This document shows, piece after piece, positions 26,068 to 35,000 of a stretch of DNA of 55,221 nt (positions are counted from its first letter, which is position 1; every line of letters begins with the position of its first letter). The position numbers and the translations under genes are program-made. The notes beneath the pieces are model-generated. The model ran no database searches, was not told where the DNA came from, and saw nothing but the letters and a program-made list of their open reading frames with translations. Origin of the DNA: Actinomycetes bacterium (GTDB lineage Bacteria > Actinomycetota > Actinomycetes > Actinomycetales > Microbacteriaceae). The stretch lies in assembly GCA_023432005.1 (NCBI GenBank), contig JAEYVF010000101.1:1-55221 (forward strand), written 5' to 3'.

Positions 26068-26859
26068 ATGACCTTCGAACGGAGCCGGAGCGTCGCCGCG
26101 GCCCTGTACGAGGTCGCGTCGTCGAGCTCGACGAACACCGAGCTCTGCGCGCGCGCGGACCGAGAGGGGATGCGCGACCTGACGGTCATGCTGACCCGGT
26201 ACCAGAGCGCGGGCCGCGGGCGCCTGGGGCGCTCGTGGACGGCCCCGCCCGGGGCGGCGATCGCCGCATCCGTGCTGCTGCGCCCGCGCCTTCCCGACGG
26301 CACCTCACCCGAGCCCGACCGCCTCGGCTGGCTGCCGCTCATCGCCGGCACGGCCATGGCCGCCGCCGTGCGCCAGGCGCTCCCGGGACGCGAGGTCGGC
26401 TTCAAGTGGCCCAACGACGTGCTGATCGGCGGGCGGAAGGTGAGCGGCATCCTCGCGGAGCTGCTGCCGGCAGGCACCGGGGTCGTCATCGGGTCGGGGC
26501 TCAACACGCGCATGACCGAGGAGGAGCTGCCCGTCCCGTCGGCGACCTCGCTCGCGGTGGAGGGCCTCGCCGTCGACGACGCCCTCGAGGATGCGGTGCT
26601 CGCGGCCTACCTCGAGGGCCTGCGGGCGCGCGTGAGCGCCTACCTCTCGGCGGGCGCGGACGCGGAGGCCTCCGGCATCCGCGCCGACGCGCGCGCCGGC
26701 TGCCTGACGCTCGGACGCACGGTGAACGTCGAACTTCCGGACGGCGACCTGCTGCGGGGCACGGCGGTCGACCTCGACCGGGACGGGCGGCTCGTGGTGG
26801 CAGACGAGCACGGGGCTGCGCGGTCTGTCGCGGCGGGCGATGTGACCCACGTCAGATAG
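26068..26859 (+). CDS. birA: Biotin--[acetyl-CoA-carboxylase] ligase
   Basis: This 263-residue enzyme makes biotinyl-AMP and attaches biotin to the lysine of BCCP domains, such as EAMKME in the AccA3-type subunit here. The active-site loop QSAGRGRLGRSW and the KWPNDVLIGGRKVSGIL segment are present. There is no N-terminal DNA-binding domain, so it is a monofunctional group I ligase and not a repressor. A C-terminal SH3-like domain follows (about residues 205-263). It is divergent from ppm-accD-accE, grouping biotinylation with its substrate complex. Confidence 0.95.
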   Translation: MTFERSRSVAAALYEVASSSSTNTELCARADREGMRDLTVMLTRYQSAGRGRLGRSWTAPPGAAIAASVLLRPRLPDGTSPEPDRLGWLPLIAGTAMAAAVRQALPGREVGFKWPNDVLIGGRKVSGILAELLPAGTGVVIGSGLNTRMTEEELPVPSATSLAVEGLAVDDALEDAVLAAYLEGLRARVSAYLSAGADAEASGIRADARAGCLTLGRTVNVELPDGDLLRGTAVDLDRDGRLVVADEHGAARSVAAGDVTHVR

Positions 26860-26868
26860 AACTGGAGC

Positions 26869-27435
26869 ATGACGCACGCGACACCCGGCGGCGTCTCCGG
26901 CGCGCCCCAGCCTGTTCAGCCGGAGGCCGTGGTGGCGCGACTGCGCTCGCACGGTCGCGCGCTCGTGCTGCCGTGCCTCGTGCTCGTGGCGGATGCCGCC
27001 GCGCTCGGCTACTTCGGCGGCACGCTCCCCGAGGCATGGCAGAACTGGCTCGTGCTCCTGGCCGCCGTGCTCGTGGCCGTGCTGCTCTTCCTCGTGCCCC
27101 TCATCGCGTGGCTCGGGCGCAACTACACGGTCACGACGCGTCGTATCGTGCTGCGCGGCGGCGTGCTCGTGCGCACTCGGCAGGAGCTGCTGCACAGTCG
27201 CGGGTACGACGTGACGGTGCGCAAGAACGGCCTGCAGGGGATGTTCGGCTCAGGTGACGTGCTCATCAACACGGGGCTCGAGCGCCCCGTCGTGCTGCGC
27301 GATGTGCCGAGCGCCAACCTCGTGCAGGCCACGCTCAACGACCTCATGGAGCTCGCGGTGAACCCGGTGGCTACCCGGCGTCAGCGGGAGCAGTCGCGGC
27401 CGGGCGACGAGACGACCGTGCTCGGTCGCCGCTGA
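26869..27435 (+). CDS. PH-domain (bPH2/YdbS-like) membrane protein
   Basis: This 188-residue protein has two adjacent hydrophobic segments (about residues 28-50 and 54-78). They are followed by a bacterial PH-like domain containing YTVTTRRIVLRGGVLVRTRQELL and GMFGSGDVLINTG. Function of these proteins is unclear; they are membrane anchored with the PH fold in the cytoplasm. The ATG is 9 nt after birA, so the two are probably co-transcribed. The last 65 nt overlap the convergent GtrA gene tail to tail. Confidence 0.87.
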   Translation: MTHATPGGVSGAPQPVQPEAVVARLRSHGRALVLPCLVLVADAAALGYFGGTLPEAWQNWLVLLAAVLVAVLLFLVPLIAWLGRNYTVTTRRIVLRGGVLVRTRQELLHSRGYDVTVRKNGLQGMFGSGDVLINTGLERPVVLRDVPSANLVQATLNDLMELAVNPVATRRQREQSRPGDETTVLGRR

Positions 27436-27928
27436 CGGGAGCGGCATCCGTCGCCGCCGTCGCATCCGCGTCGTCTGCGGGGAACACCGCGGGGCCCGTC
27501 TCGCCGCGGTGCGGCGCGAAGACCCACACCTTGTAGAAGGTGAAGCGGAAGGCCGTGCCGAGCGCGAGCCCGATGACGTTGCCCGAGATGTTGTCGGCGA
27601 GGATGCTCGTGAACCCGAGCACGTAGTGCGACACCCACAGGCACGCGAGCCCGATGGCCATGCCGCCGAGGCTCACGATGACGAACTCGCCGAACTCGCG
27701 CCACAGCTGGCGCCCGCGGTGCTCGCGGAAGGTCCAGTGCCGGTTGCCGATCCAGTTGGCGACGATCGCGAGAGCGGTCGAGGCGACCTTCGCGAGCACG
27801 GGCCCCTCGTGCAGGTTCTCGGGGGCGAGCACGGTCGCCCTCAGGAGGTTGAAGACCCCGAAGTCGATGACGAGGCCCACGAGCCCGACGACGCCGAAGC
27901 GGGCGAACTGGGCGATGAGCTTGCGCAC
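27371..27928 (-). CDS. GtrA-family membrane protein
   Basis: This 185-residue protein has four transmembrane segments (about residues 8-30, 45-62, 80-100, 110-132) with the GtrA motifs FARFGVVGLVGLVIDFGVFNLL (broken by family spacing) and IVANWIGNRHWTF. GtrA proteins are thought to flip or handle polyprenyl-phosphate-linked sugars, in keeping with the nearby Ppm synthase and the polysaccharide locus. A Pro/Ala-rich hydrophilic tail of about 45 residues follows and is the part that overlaps the PH-domain gene. The GTG start has GGGGAAGG upstream. Confidence 0.9.
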   Translation of the reverse strand: MRKLIAQFARFGVVGLVGLVIDFGVFNLLRATVLAPENLHEGPVLAKVASTALAIVANWIGNRHWTFREHRGRQLWREFGEFVIVSLGGMAIGLACLWVSHYVLGFTSILADNISGNVIGLALGTAFRFTFYKVWVFAPHRGETGPAVFPADDADATAATDAAPVSGDRARSSRRPAATAPADAG

Positions 27929-28015
27929 GCGTCGTGCCTTCCCCGTCGTGGGCCGTAGGGTCGTAGAGGCGGCAGTCTAACCGCCGCGTTCGACGTCAAG
28001 CTGGGGAGGGCATCC

Positions 28016-29128
28016 GTGAGAGTCGGCGTCATCGGAGGCGGTCAGCTGGCCCGCATGATGATCCCTCCCGCCGTGGCGCTGGGCGTCGAGCTGCGCGTGC
28101 TCGCGGAGGCCGCGGACAGCTCCGCGGCTCTCGCCGCGACCGCCGTCGGGGACTACCGCGACGCCGAGACGGTGCTCGCGTTCTCCGCCGGCGTCGACGT
28201 CGTCACCTTCGACCACGAGCACGTCCCCCAGGAGGTGCTCGCCGAGCTCGTCGCCAGGGGCGTCGCCGTGCACCCGGGGCCGCACGCCCTCGCGGTGGCG
28301 CAGGACAAGATCGTCATGCGCGAGAGGCTGAGCGCGATCGGCGCCCCTGTGCCCGACTGGGCGCGCGTCGCGGATGCCGCCGAGCTCGGTGCGTTCCTCG
28401 CCGACCACGGCGGGGTCGCGGTCGTGAAGACGCCGCGCGGCGGCTATGACGGCAAGGGCGTGCGCGTCGTGCGCGACGCGACCGGTGCCGACGACTGGTT
28501 CGCCTCGGCGCTCGACGGGCTCCTCGTCGAGGAGTTCGTGCCCTTCCGTCGCGAGCTCGCGCAGCTCGTCGCGCGCCGCCCCTCGGGCGAGGTGCGGGCC
28601 TGGCCGCTCGTCGAGACCGTGCAGCGCGACGGCGTGTGCGCCGAGGTGTTCGCGCCCGCGCCGCGTGCGGGCGAGCTCCCGGATGCGGCTCGCACGCTCG
28701 CCGAGCGCATCGCGTCGGAGCTCGACGTGACGGGCGTGCTCGCCGTCGAGCTCTTCGAGGCCGAGGACGGGCGCCTGCTCATCAACGAGCTCGCCATGCG
28801 CCCGCACAACACGGGCCACTGGACGATCGACGGAGCCGTCACGAGTCAGTTCGAGCAGCACCTGCGCGCGGTGCTCGACCTGCCGCTCGGCGACACGCGG
28901 CCGCTCGCGCCCGTGAGCGTCATGGTCAACATCCTCGGCGGCCCCTCCGGCGAGCGGATGCCGGATCGCTACGCGCCGGCGATGGCCGACCGGCCCGAGG
29001 TGAAGCTGCACTCCTACGCGAAGGAGTCGCGCCCGGGCCGCAAGGTCGGCCACGTGACGGCGACGGGCGTCGAGCTCGACGACGTCGTCGCGCGAGCGCG
29101 CGCCGCGGCGGCCTTCTTCCAGGACTGA
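28016..29128 (+). CDS. purK: N5-carboxyaminoimidazole ribonucleotide synthase
   Basis: This 370-residue ATP-grasp enzyme makes N5-CAIR from AIR, ATP and bicarbonate in purine synthesis. Motifs are GVIGGGQLARMM at the N-terminus, the ATP-grasp glycine loop KTPRGGYDGKGVRVV, EEFVPFRRE, and the metal-binding INELAMRPHNTGHW. The GTG start has a strong GGGGAGGG ribosome binding site 5 nt upstream. It is followed 16 nt later by purE, the next enzyme in the pathway. Confidence 0.96.
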   Translation: MRVGVIGGGQLARMMIPPAVALGVELRVLAEAADSSAALAATAVGDYRDAETVLAFSAGVDVVTFDHEHVPQEVLAELVARGVAVHPGPHALAVAQDKIVMRERLSAIGAPVPDWARVADAAELGAFLADHGGVAVVKTPRGGYDGKGVRVVRDATGADDWFASALDGLLVEEFVPFRRELAQLVARRPSGEVRAWPLVETVQRDGVCAEVFAPAPRAGELPDAARTLAERIASELDVTGVLAVELFEAEDGRLLINELAMRPHNTGHWTIDGAVTSQFEQHLRAVLDLPLGDTRPLAPVSVMVNILGGPSGERMPDRYAPAMADRPEVKLHSYAKESRPGRKVGHVTATGVELDDVVARARAAAAFFQD

Positions 29129-29132
29129 CCCG

Positions 29133-29138
29133 TAGCAT
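29133..29138 (+). promoter_or_regulatory. -10 element, possible leaderless promoter of purE
   Basis: TAGCAT then GGCCGA then the GTG at 29145: 6-nt spacing. It lies in the 16-bp gap after purK, so purE could be read both from the purK transcript and on its own. Confidence 0.45.
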
Positions 29139-29144
29139 GGCCGA

Positions 29145-29645
29145 GTGCCTGAGCTGAAGCCTCTCGTCGGGGTCGTCATGGGATCCGACTCCGACTGGTC
29201 GGTCATGCAGGACGCCGCGAGCGCCCTGGCCGAGTTCGGCATCCCGTACGAGGTCGAGGTCGTCTCCGCCCACCGCACGCCGCGCAAGCTCATGAGCTAC
29301 GGATCGGATGCCGCGGGCCGCGGCCTCCGCGCCATCATCGCGGGTGCCGGGGGCGCCGCCCACCTTCCCGGCATGCTCGCCTCGCTCACGACGCTCCCCG
29401 TCATCGGCGTGCCGGTTCCGCTCGCCCGGCTCGACGGCCTCGACTCCCTTCTCTCGATCGTGCAGATGCCCGCGGGCATCCCCGTCGCGACGGTGTCGAT
29501 CGGCGGGGCCCGCAACGCGGGGATCCTCGCCGCCCGAATCCTCGCCTCCGGCGACGCCGAGCTGACCACCCGCCTCGCGGACTTCGCCGCCTCGCTCGAG
29601 GCGGTCGTCGAGGAGAAGAACGCGGCGCTTCAGCAGAAGCTCTGA
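29145..29645 (+). CDS. purE: N5-carboxyaminoimidazole ribonucleotide mutase
   Basis: This 166-residue class I PurE converts N5-CAIR to CAIR. Signature segments are GVVMGSDSDWSVMQDA, VVSAHRTPRKLMSY with the catalytic His, and GAGGAAHLPGMLASLT. The GTG start has no Shine-Dalgarno sequence but a TAGCAT hexamer 6 nt upstream. It follows purK directly and is 3 nt before the LCP gene, so the purine pair and the ligase share a transcript. Confidence 0.97.
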   Translation: MPELKPLVGVVMGSDSDWSVMQDAASALAEFGIPYEVEVVSAHRTPRKLMSYGSDAAGRGLRAIIAGAGGAAHLPGMLASLTTLPVIGVPVPLARLDGLDSLLSIVQMPAGIPVATVSIGGARNAGILAARILASGDAELTTRLADFAASLEAVVEEKNAALQQKL

Positions 29646-29648
29646 GCC

Positions 29649-31004
29649 ATGACGAGCGTCCTGCGCGACCCGGATCGCACCGACACCGCCTTCATGACCA
29701 AGCGGGCCTGGTGGCTCGTCGGCCTCAACCTGCTCGTGCCGGGGTCGGCGCAGGTGCTCGCCGGCAACCGCCGACTCGGGCGCTTCGGCCTCGGGTCGAC
29801 GCTCGTGTTCTGGGCGATCGCCGTCGTCGGACTGGTCCTCGCGCTCGCCGCGCGTGGACTGCTGCTGTCGATCGTCACGAACACGTGGGTGCTGCTCGCG
29901 GTCGTGCTGCTGCTCGCGTTCTACGCGGTGCTCTGGCTCGTGCTGACCCTCGACACCCTGCGTCTCGTGACCCTCATCCGTGTTGCGCCTGCAGCACGCG
30001 GGTTCGTCGCGGGGCTCTCGGTCGTGGCGCTCGCCGCGGTGTCGGGCACGGCCGCGTACGGTGCGGTCTCCGCGGGTGCGGGGATCGACCTGCTGGAGAG
30101 CGTCTTCGCCCAGGGGCCGTCGCAGCCGCCCATCGACGGCAAGTACAACATCCTGCTCCTCGGCGGCGACGCGGGCCCCGACCGCGACGGGCTGCGCCCC
30201 GACAGCATCTCGGTCGCGAGCGTCGACGCCGAGACCGGCCAGGTGACGCTCATCGGCATCCCGCGCAACCTCGAGCAGGTGCCGTTCTCGGAGGGCTCGC
30301 CCATGTGGGAGGTGCTGCCGAACGGCTACGACTGCGGCCATCGGTGCATCATCGACTACCTCTACACCTACGGCGAGCTCGACTGGGCCTACCTGTACCC
30401 GGACGCCGCGGAGAACAACTCGAGCCCGGGCATCGAGGCCATCCGCGACGCGGCCGAGGGCGTGCTCGGCATCCCGATCCAGTACTACGTGCTCATCGAC
30501 ATGCAGGGCTTCTCGGATCTCATCGACGCGATGGGCGGCATCGACATCACCGTCGAGGAGCGGGTGCCGTACGGCGCCAACGAGAACCCGGACGGCAGCC
30601 CGCGGCGCGAGCCCGACGGATGGATCGAGGCGGGCGAGCACCATATGGACGGCGGCACGGCGCTCACCTACGCCCGCACCCGCTACGCGACGAGCGACTA
30701 CGTGCGCATGCAGCGGCAGCGTCAGGTGCAGGAGGCGATGATCGCCCAGTTCACGCCGGGCACCGTGCTCACGCACTTCGTCGACATCGCCGCTGCGGGC
30801 AAGCAGGTCGTGCGCACCGACATCCCGCAGCAGATGCTGTCGTACTTCGTGCAGCTCGCGCAGAAGTCGAAGGAGCAGCCCGTCTCGTCGTTCGATCTGA
30901 CGCCGCCGACGGTGGATCCGGAGGCCCCGGACTACGCCGCGATCCACGCGGCGATCCACGAACTGCTCTGGCCGCCCACGTCCACGCCGACCCCGGAGGG
31001 CTGA
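29649..31004 (+). CDS. LytR-CpsA-Psr (LCP) family cell-wall polymer ligase
   Basis: This 451-residue membrane protein would transfer polyprenyl-pyrophosphate-linked glycopolymers to peptidoglycan on the outer face. The N-terminal part (about residues 15-145) is hydrophobic with four possible membrane spans, more than the single span of most LCP proteins. The LCP domain (about 155-380) has ILLLGGDAGPDRDG, RPDSISVASVDAETGQ and the conserved Arg in LIGIPRNLEQVPF, then GGIDITVEERVPYG and ALTYARTRY. It stands at the edge of the polysaccharide locus and could attach that locus's product. Confidence 0.93.
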   Translation: MTSVLRDPDRTDTAFMTKRAWWLVGLNLLVPGSAQVLAGNRRLGRFGLGSTLVFWAIAVVGLVLALAARGLLLSIVTNTWVLLAVVLLLAFYAVLWLVLTLDTLRLVTLIRVAPAARGFVAGLSVVALAAVSGTAAYGAVSAGAGIDLLESVFAQGPSQPPIDGKYNILLLGGDAGPDRDGLRPDSISVASVDAETGQVTLIGIPRNLEQVPFSEGSPMWEVLPNGYDCGHRCIIDYLYTYGELDWAYLYPDAAENNSSPGIEAIRDAAEGVLGIPIQYYVLIDMQGFSDLIDAMGGIDITVEERVPYGANENPDGSPRREPDGWIEAGEHHMDGGTALTYARTRYATSDYVRMQRQRQVQEAMIAQFTPGTVLTHFVDIAAAGKQVVRTDIPQQMLSYFVQLAQKSKEQPVSSFDLTPPTVDPEAPDYAAIHAAIHELLWPPTSTPTPEG

Positions 31005-31022
31005 GAGGCTCGGGGTCCGGCG

Positions 31023-31042
31023 CGCCGCGGATCATCGCGGCG
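31023..31042. terminator. Weak hairpin between convergent LCP and glycosyltransferase genes
   Basis: A 7-bp stem CGCCGCG / CGCGGCG closes a 6-nt loop in the 47-bp convergent gap. It is plausible as a shared terminator but short. Confidence 0.35.
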
Positions 31043-31051
31043 CCGACGAAC

Positions 31052-32170
31052 TCAGAGGTCTGCGTGCAGCTGCCAGACCTTCTCGGCGGAGTCGCGCCAG
31101 CTGAAGGCGCGGGCACGATCGCCCGCGGCCGTCGAGAGGCGCGCGAGCGTGGCCCCGTCGAGGCCGTCGATCGCCTCCGCGAGACGCGCCGGCAGCCCCG
31201 CGGCGTCGCGCGGGACGGAGACGGCCGCGTCCGCCGTGAGCTCCACGAGGGCCGGTACATCCGTGTGCACGACGGGCAGCCCGAACGCGAGGGCCTCGAG
31301 CACCGCGAGCCCGAACCCCTCCGCGACGCTCGACTGGACGTAGGCGTGCGCATGCAGATACGCGACGCCGAGGTCGGGGTCGGGGAGCTGCCCGAGCGCC
31401 ACCACGTACTTCTCGGCGAGCCCCGCACCGGAGGCGAGCTCACGCACGGCGTCGACGTCGGCGCCGACGACGACGAGCGGCAGCCGATCGCGGGTGAGGG
31501 GGAGCGCTTCCAGCAGCGCTCCGAGGTTCTTGCGCGGCTCCGTGCTCGCGACCGTCATCAGGTAGCGCTCGGGTAGCCCCAGCTCGGCGGCGCGCTCGCG
31601 GGGATCGCCCGGCGGCACGAGCGTGCTCGACGGCGCCCCCGGGATGACGCGGATGCGCTCGCCGAGGTCGAGGTGCTCGGCGAGCTCCGCGGCGACCGCG
31701 TGGCTCGGCACGACGACGGCGTCGGCGAAGCGCTCCGCGCGTGCTCCCATCGCGCGCGTCCACGACGCGAGGCGCGAGGGCAGCAGCTCGGGTGCGGTCC
31801 ACGCGACGGAGTCGTGGATCGTCACGGCGACCTGGTCGCCGGGCTGGTTGACGCGGTCGTGCGCCCCGAGGGGGGCCAGGAGCGACGTCGCGTGCAGGAT
31901 CCCGGTGCGCAGCGGGCGTCCGATACCGCGGCGCCAGGCGGCCGCGAGGTCGCGACGCGCGAGGGCGCTCTTGTCGAGCGTCGCGAGACCGGGCAGCAGC
32001 GCCATCACGCGCTCGTAGTCGGGCTCGGGGGAGGCGGGCACGACGCCCACGACCTCCGCTCCCTCAGGGGCGGTCGCGAGGAGCGCGCGGGTGAGCTCTC
32101 CCGCGTATCGCGACGCGCCCCCGTACGGGGAGCCGGCGAGCTCGTCGAGGGTCACGCGCAGGGTCGTCAT
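31052..32170 (-). CDS. Glycosyltransferase, GT4 family
   Basis: This 372-residue GT-B enzyme has an N-terminal acceptor domain with GGASRYAGELTRALL and HDSVAWTAPELLPSR. The C-terminal donor domain has ASTEPRKNLGALLEAL and the nucleotide-sugar motif SSVAEGFGLAVLEALAFGLPVV. The ATG at 32170 overlaps the rmlD stop by 4 nt; the open frame continues upstream but only as antisense/out-of-frame sequence over rmlD. It is the last gene of the leftward wbbL-rmlB-rmlD block. Mannosyl- or rhamnosyltransferase activity is likely; donor is not determined. Confidence 0.92.
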   Translation of the reverse strand: MTTLRVTLDELAGSPYGGASRYAGELTRALLATAPEGAEVVGVVPASPEPDYERVMALLPGLATLDKSALARRDLAAAWRRGIGRPLRTGILHATSLLAPLGAHDRVNQPGDQVAVTIHDSVAWTAPELLPSRLASWTRAMGARAERFADAVVVPSHAVAAELAEHLDLGERIRVIPGAPSSTLVPPGDPRERAAELGLPERYLMTVASTEPRKNLGALLEALPLTRDRLPLVVVGADVDAVRELASGAGLAEKYVVALGQLPDPDLGVAYLHAHAYVQSSVAEGFGLAVLEALAFGLPVVHTDVPALVELTADAAVSVPRDAAGLPARLAEAIDGLDGATLARLSTAAGDRARAFSWRDSAEKVWQLHADL

Positions 32171-33015
32171 GAGCTGAGCGCTCCGGCCTCCCAGGCCGCC
32201 TCGAGCGCCTCGCGCCAGTGCCGGGGCTCGGCGAGGCCCGCGCGCGCCCAGGCGCCGTGAGCGAGGACGGAGTACGAGGGCCGAGGTGCGGGGCGCACGA
32301 ACGACGCGCTGTCGGTCGGCAGCACGCGCTCGGGGTCGAGGCCGGCGAGCTCGAAGACGGCGCGCGCGAAGTCGAACCAGCTCGCCTGACCGCCGTTGGT
32401 GCCGTGGTACGTACCTGCAGGGGCGTCGGCGTCGAGCAGCGCGACGATCGCCGCGGCGAGGTCGCCCGTCCAGGTGGGCTGACCCACCTGATCCGTCACG
32501 ACGGACACCGTGTCGCGTTCGGAGGCGAGGCGCAGCATCGTGCGGGGGAAGCTCGCGCCGTGCTCGCCGTACAGCCATGCCGTGCGCACGATGTGCGGCG
32601 CGGGATGGGCCTCGCGCACGAGCCGCTCTCCCGCGGCCTTCGTACGACCGTAGGCGCCGAGCGGATCGAGGGGCGCGTCCTCCGGATACGGGGACGTCGC
32701 ATCGCCGCGGAAGACGTAGTCGGTCGACACCTGCACGAGTCGGGCTCCCGCACCCGCCGCCGCGCGCGCGAGGTTGCCCGCGCCCGTCGCGTTGATCGCG
32801 GAGGCGTCGTCCTCGTGCTCCTCCGCCGCGTCGACCGCCGTGTACGCGGCGGCGTTGATGACGACGTCGACGCCGCGCACGGCATCCGCGACCGCCGCCG
32901 CGTCGGTGATATCGAGCTCCGACCGCCCGAGCGCCACGACATCGCGACCGACGAGCGCGGCCCGCAGGTCGTGTCCGAGCATCCCGCCCGCGCCGGCGAT
33001 CAGGTAGCGCGTCAT
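32167..33015 (-). CDS. rmlD: dTDP-4-dehydrorhamnose reductase
   Basis: This 282-residue extended short-chain dehydrogenase performs the last step of dTDP-L-rhamnose synthesis. The NAD(P) motif is AGAGGMLGHDL, followed by NAAAYTAVDAAE, the STDYVFRG segment, and the catalytic YGRTK (YxxxK). The ATG overlaps the rmlB stop, and its stop overlaps the next glycosyltransferase. The four rml genes in this window complete the pathway. Confidence 0.96.
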   Translation of the reverse strand: MTRYLIAGAGGMLGHDLRAALVGRDVVALGRSELDITDAAAVADAVRGVDVVINAAAYTAVDAAEEHEDDASAINATGAGNLARAAAGAGARLVQVSTDYVFRGDATSPYPEDAPLDPLGAYGRTKAAGERLVREAHPAPHIVRTAWLYGEHGASFPRTMLRLASERDTVSVVTDQVGQPTWTGDLAAAIVALLDADAPAGTYHGTNGGQASWFDFARAVFELAGLDPERVLPTDSASFVRPAPRPSYSVLAHGAWARAGLAEPRHWREALEAAWEAGALSS

Positions 33016-34010
33016 GCCTGTCCGGTCGCCCGGTACTTCGCCTCGGTGGCCTCCTTCTGCGGGGCCCACCACGCCTCGTTCTCGCGGTACCACCCGATCG
33101 TCGCGGCGAGCCCGGCGGCGAAGTCGCCGTAGCGCGGGAGCCAGCCGAGCTCGGTGCGCAGCTTGGCCGAGTCGATCGCATAGCGGAGGTCGTGGCCCGG
33201 CCGGTCGGCGACGAGGTCGTACGCGTCGGTGGGCTGCCCGAGCTCGCTGAGGATGAGCTCGACGACCTCCTTGTTGTTCTTCTCGCCGTCCGCGCCGATG
33301 AGGTACGTCTCGCCGATGCGGCCCTTCTCGAGGATCGTGAGCACGGCCGAGGAGTGGTCGTCGGCGTGGATCCAGTCGCGCACGTTCTCGCCCGAGCCGT
33401 AGAGCTTGGGGCGCTCGCCGCGCAGCACGTTCGTGATCTGGCGCGGGATGAACTTCTCGACGTGCTGGTACGGCCCGTAGTTGTTGGAGCAGTTCGAGAT
33501 CGTCGCCTGCACGCCGAACGAGCGCACCCACGCGCGCACGATCAGGTCGCTGCCGGCCTTCGTCGAGGAGTAGGGGCTCGAGGGGTTGTAGGGCGTGCTC
33601 TCGGTGAAGCGCTCCGGGTCGTCGAGCTCGAGGTCGCCGTAGACCTCGTCGGTCGAGATGTGGTGGAAGCGGATGCCGTGCGTCCGCGCCGCCTCGAGGA
33701 GCGTGAAGGTGCCGACGATGTTGGTGTCGAGGAACGGCCGCGGGTCGTTCAGCGAGTTGTCGTTGTGGCTCTCGGCCGCGAAGTGCACGACGGCGTCGTG
33801 GCGGCCGAACAGCTCGTCGACGAGCGCGGCATCCGCGATGTCGCCCTTCACGAACGCGAAGCGGTCCTCCGGGAGGCCCTCGAGAGAGGCCAGGTTGCCG
33901 GCGTAGGTCAGCTTGTCCAGCACGGTCACCGTGTGATCGGTGTGCTCGATCAGGTGGTGCACGAAGTTCGAGCCGATGAACCCGGCTCCGCCGGTGACGA
34001 GGATGCGCAT
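33012..34010 (-). CDS. rmlB: dTDP-glucose 4,6-dehydratase
   Basis: This 332-residue SDR enzyme makes dTDP-4-dehydro-6-deoxyglucose. It has the NAD motif VTGGAGFIGSNFVHHL, the AAESHNDNS loop, the catalytic STDEVYGD with the Asp-Glu pair, and YSSTKAGSD with YxxxK, followed by NNYGPYQHVEKFIPR. The ATG at 34010 starts exactly at the Rossmann motif. A TAGAAT hexamer lies 10 nt upstream. It leads the rmlB-rmlD-GT4 operon. Confidence 0.97.
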   Translation of the reverse strand: MRILVTGGAGFIGSNFVHHLIEHTDHTVTVLDKLTYAGNLASLEGLPEDRFAFVKGDIADAALVDELFGRHDAVVHFAAESHNDNSLNDPRPFLDTNIVGTFTLLEAARTHGIRFHHISTDEVYGDLELDDPERFTESTPYNPSSPYSSTKAGSDLIVRAWVRSFGVQATISNCSNNYGPYQHVEKFIPRQITNVLRGERPKLYGSGENVRDWIHADDHSSAVLTILEKGRIGETYLIGADGEKNNKEVVELILSELGQPTDAYDLVADRPGHDLRYAIDSAKLRTELGWLPRYGDFAAGLAATIGWYRENEAWWAPQKEATEAKYRATGQA

Positions 34011-34029
34011 GATGGGTGCGATTCTAGGG

Positions 34030-34917
34030 TCAGGGCCTCGGCGCGCCCCGGGTGCGGCGCAGGATCCACGCGCTGCGCAGCCGGAGGCCGATCGACAGCA
34101 CGACGCGCACCGGCCACAGGAGGGGTCCCGGGTACTTGCTCGCGAGGAAGCGCCGGGCGCTGTCGTGGTGGGCGCGCACCATGCGCTCCGAGGCCTGGCC
34201 CGTGGAGTGGGCGCCCGCATGGACGGCTTCAGCCGCCGGCTCGTAGACGTTCCGGTAGCCCGCGCGCGAGAGGCGCACCCCCAGGTCGACGTCCTCGAAG
34301 TACATGAAGTACCCCTCGTCGAAGCCGCCGATCCGGGCGTACGCGCTGCGGCGCACGAGCGCGCACGAGCCGGACAGCCACCCGGCGTCGCGGAGCCGGG
34401 GGGTCTCCTCGGCCTCCTTGCGGTACGCGCGCGTCCAGGGGTTGTCGGCCCAGATCGGACCGAGCATCGCGTGGCCGACGCCCGTCCTCAGCGACGGCAC
34501 CTCGCGGGCCGACGGGTACACGGTTCCGTCGCTGTTGCGGATGAGGGGCCCGACGGCGCCGATCGCGGGGTCGGACTCGCCGCGCTCGAGCAGGACGTCG
34601 AGTGCGCCGGGGGCGAGGGTGGCATCCGGGTTCACGATGAGCACCCACTCGACGCTCTCGGGGAGGCGGGCCACACCGGCGTTGACGGCCGCGCCGTAGC
34701 CCGGATTGGCCGGGAGCGCCAGGTAGTCGGCCCCGTGCTCAGCCGCGATGCGCGCGGCGTCGCCGGACTCCGGGGCGTTGTCCGCGATGACGACCGCGAG
34801 GTGCTCTCGCGTCGCGGCGGGGAGCGAGGCGAGCAGTGCGCGGAGGACGTGGTCGGATCGGTAGCTCACCGTGACGACGCCGAGCCGAGGCGCGGGGGTC
34901 GGGAGAGGGGCGGCCAT
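34030..34917 (-). CDS. Glycosyltransferase family 2, WbbL-type rhamnosyltransferase
   Basis: This 295-residue GT2 enzyme starts GVVTVSYRSDHVLRALLASL and has IADNAPESGD, the metal-binding region VNPDATLAPGALD, and the acceptor segment GGFDEGYFMYFEDVDLGVRL. This pattern is that of actinobacterial WbbL, which adds rhamnose to polyprenyl-PP-GlcNAc to begin the cell-wall linker. The start at 34917 is used because the earlier in-frame ATG adds a basic leader without homology. It is 19 nt upstream of rmlB on the same strand. The exact acceptor is inferred. Confidence 0.88.
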   Translation of the reverse strand: MAAPLPTPAPRLGVVTVSYRSDHVLRALLASLPAATREHLAVVIADNAPESGDAARIAAEHGADYLALPANPGYGAAVNAGVARLPESVEWVLIVNPDATLAPGALDVLLERGESDPAIGAVGPLIRNSDGTVYPSAREVPSLRTGVGHAMLGPIWADNPWTRAYRKEAEETPRLRDAGWLSGSCALVRRSAYARIGGFDEGYFMYFEDVDLGVRLSRAGYRNVYEPAAEAVHAGAHSTGQASERMVRAHHDSARRFLASKYPGPLLWPVRVVLSIGLRLRSAWILRRTRGAPRP

Positions 34918-34986
34918 GGCCCCCTCATCGTAGCCGCGTCGGTGGGGCGCGAGCCGGGCTCCCTGCCTCCGCGGAGGGACGGGCCA

Positions 34987-34992
34987 TACAAT
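34987..34992 (+). promoter_or_regulatory. -10 element, near-leaderless promoter of the GT2 gene
   Basis: TACAAT lies 8 nt before the GTG at 35001. A TACGAT for the divergent WbbL-type gene lies about 50 bp away on the other strand, so this short gap holds both promoters. Confidence 0.5.
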
Positions 34993-35000
34993 CGCCACTC

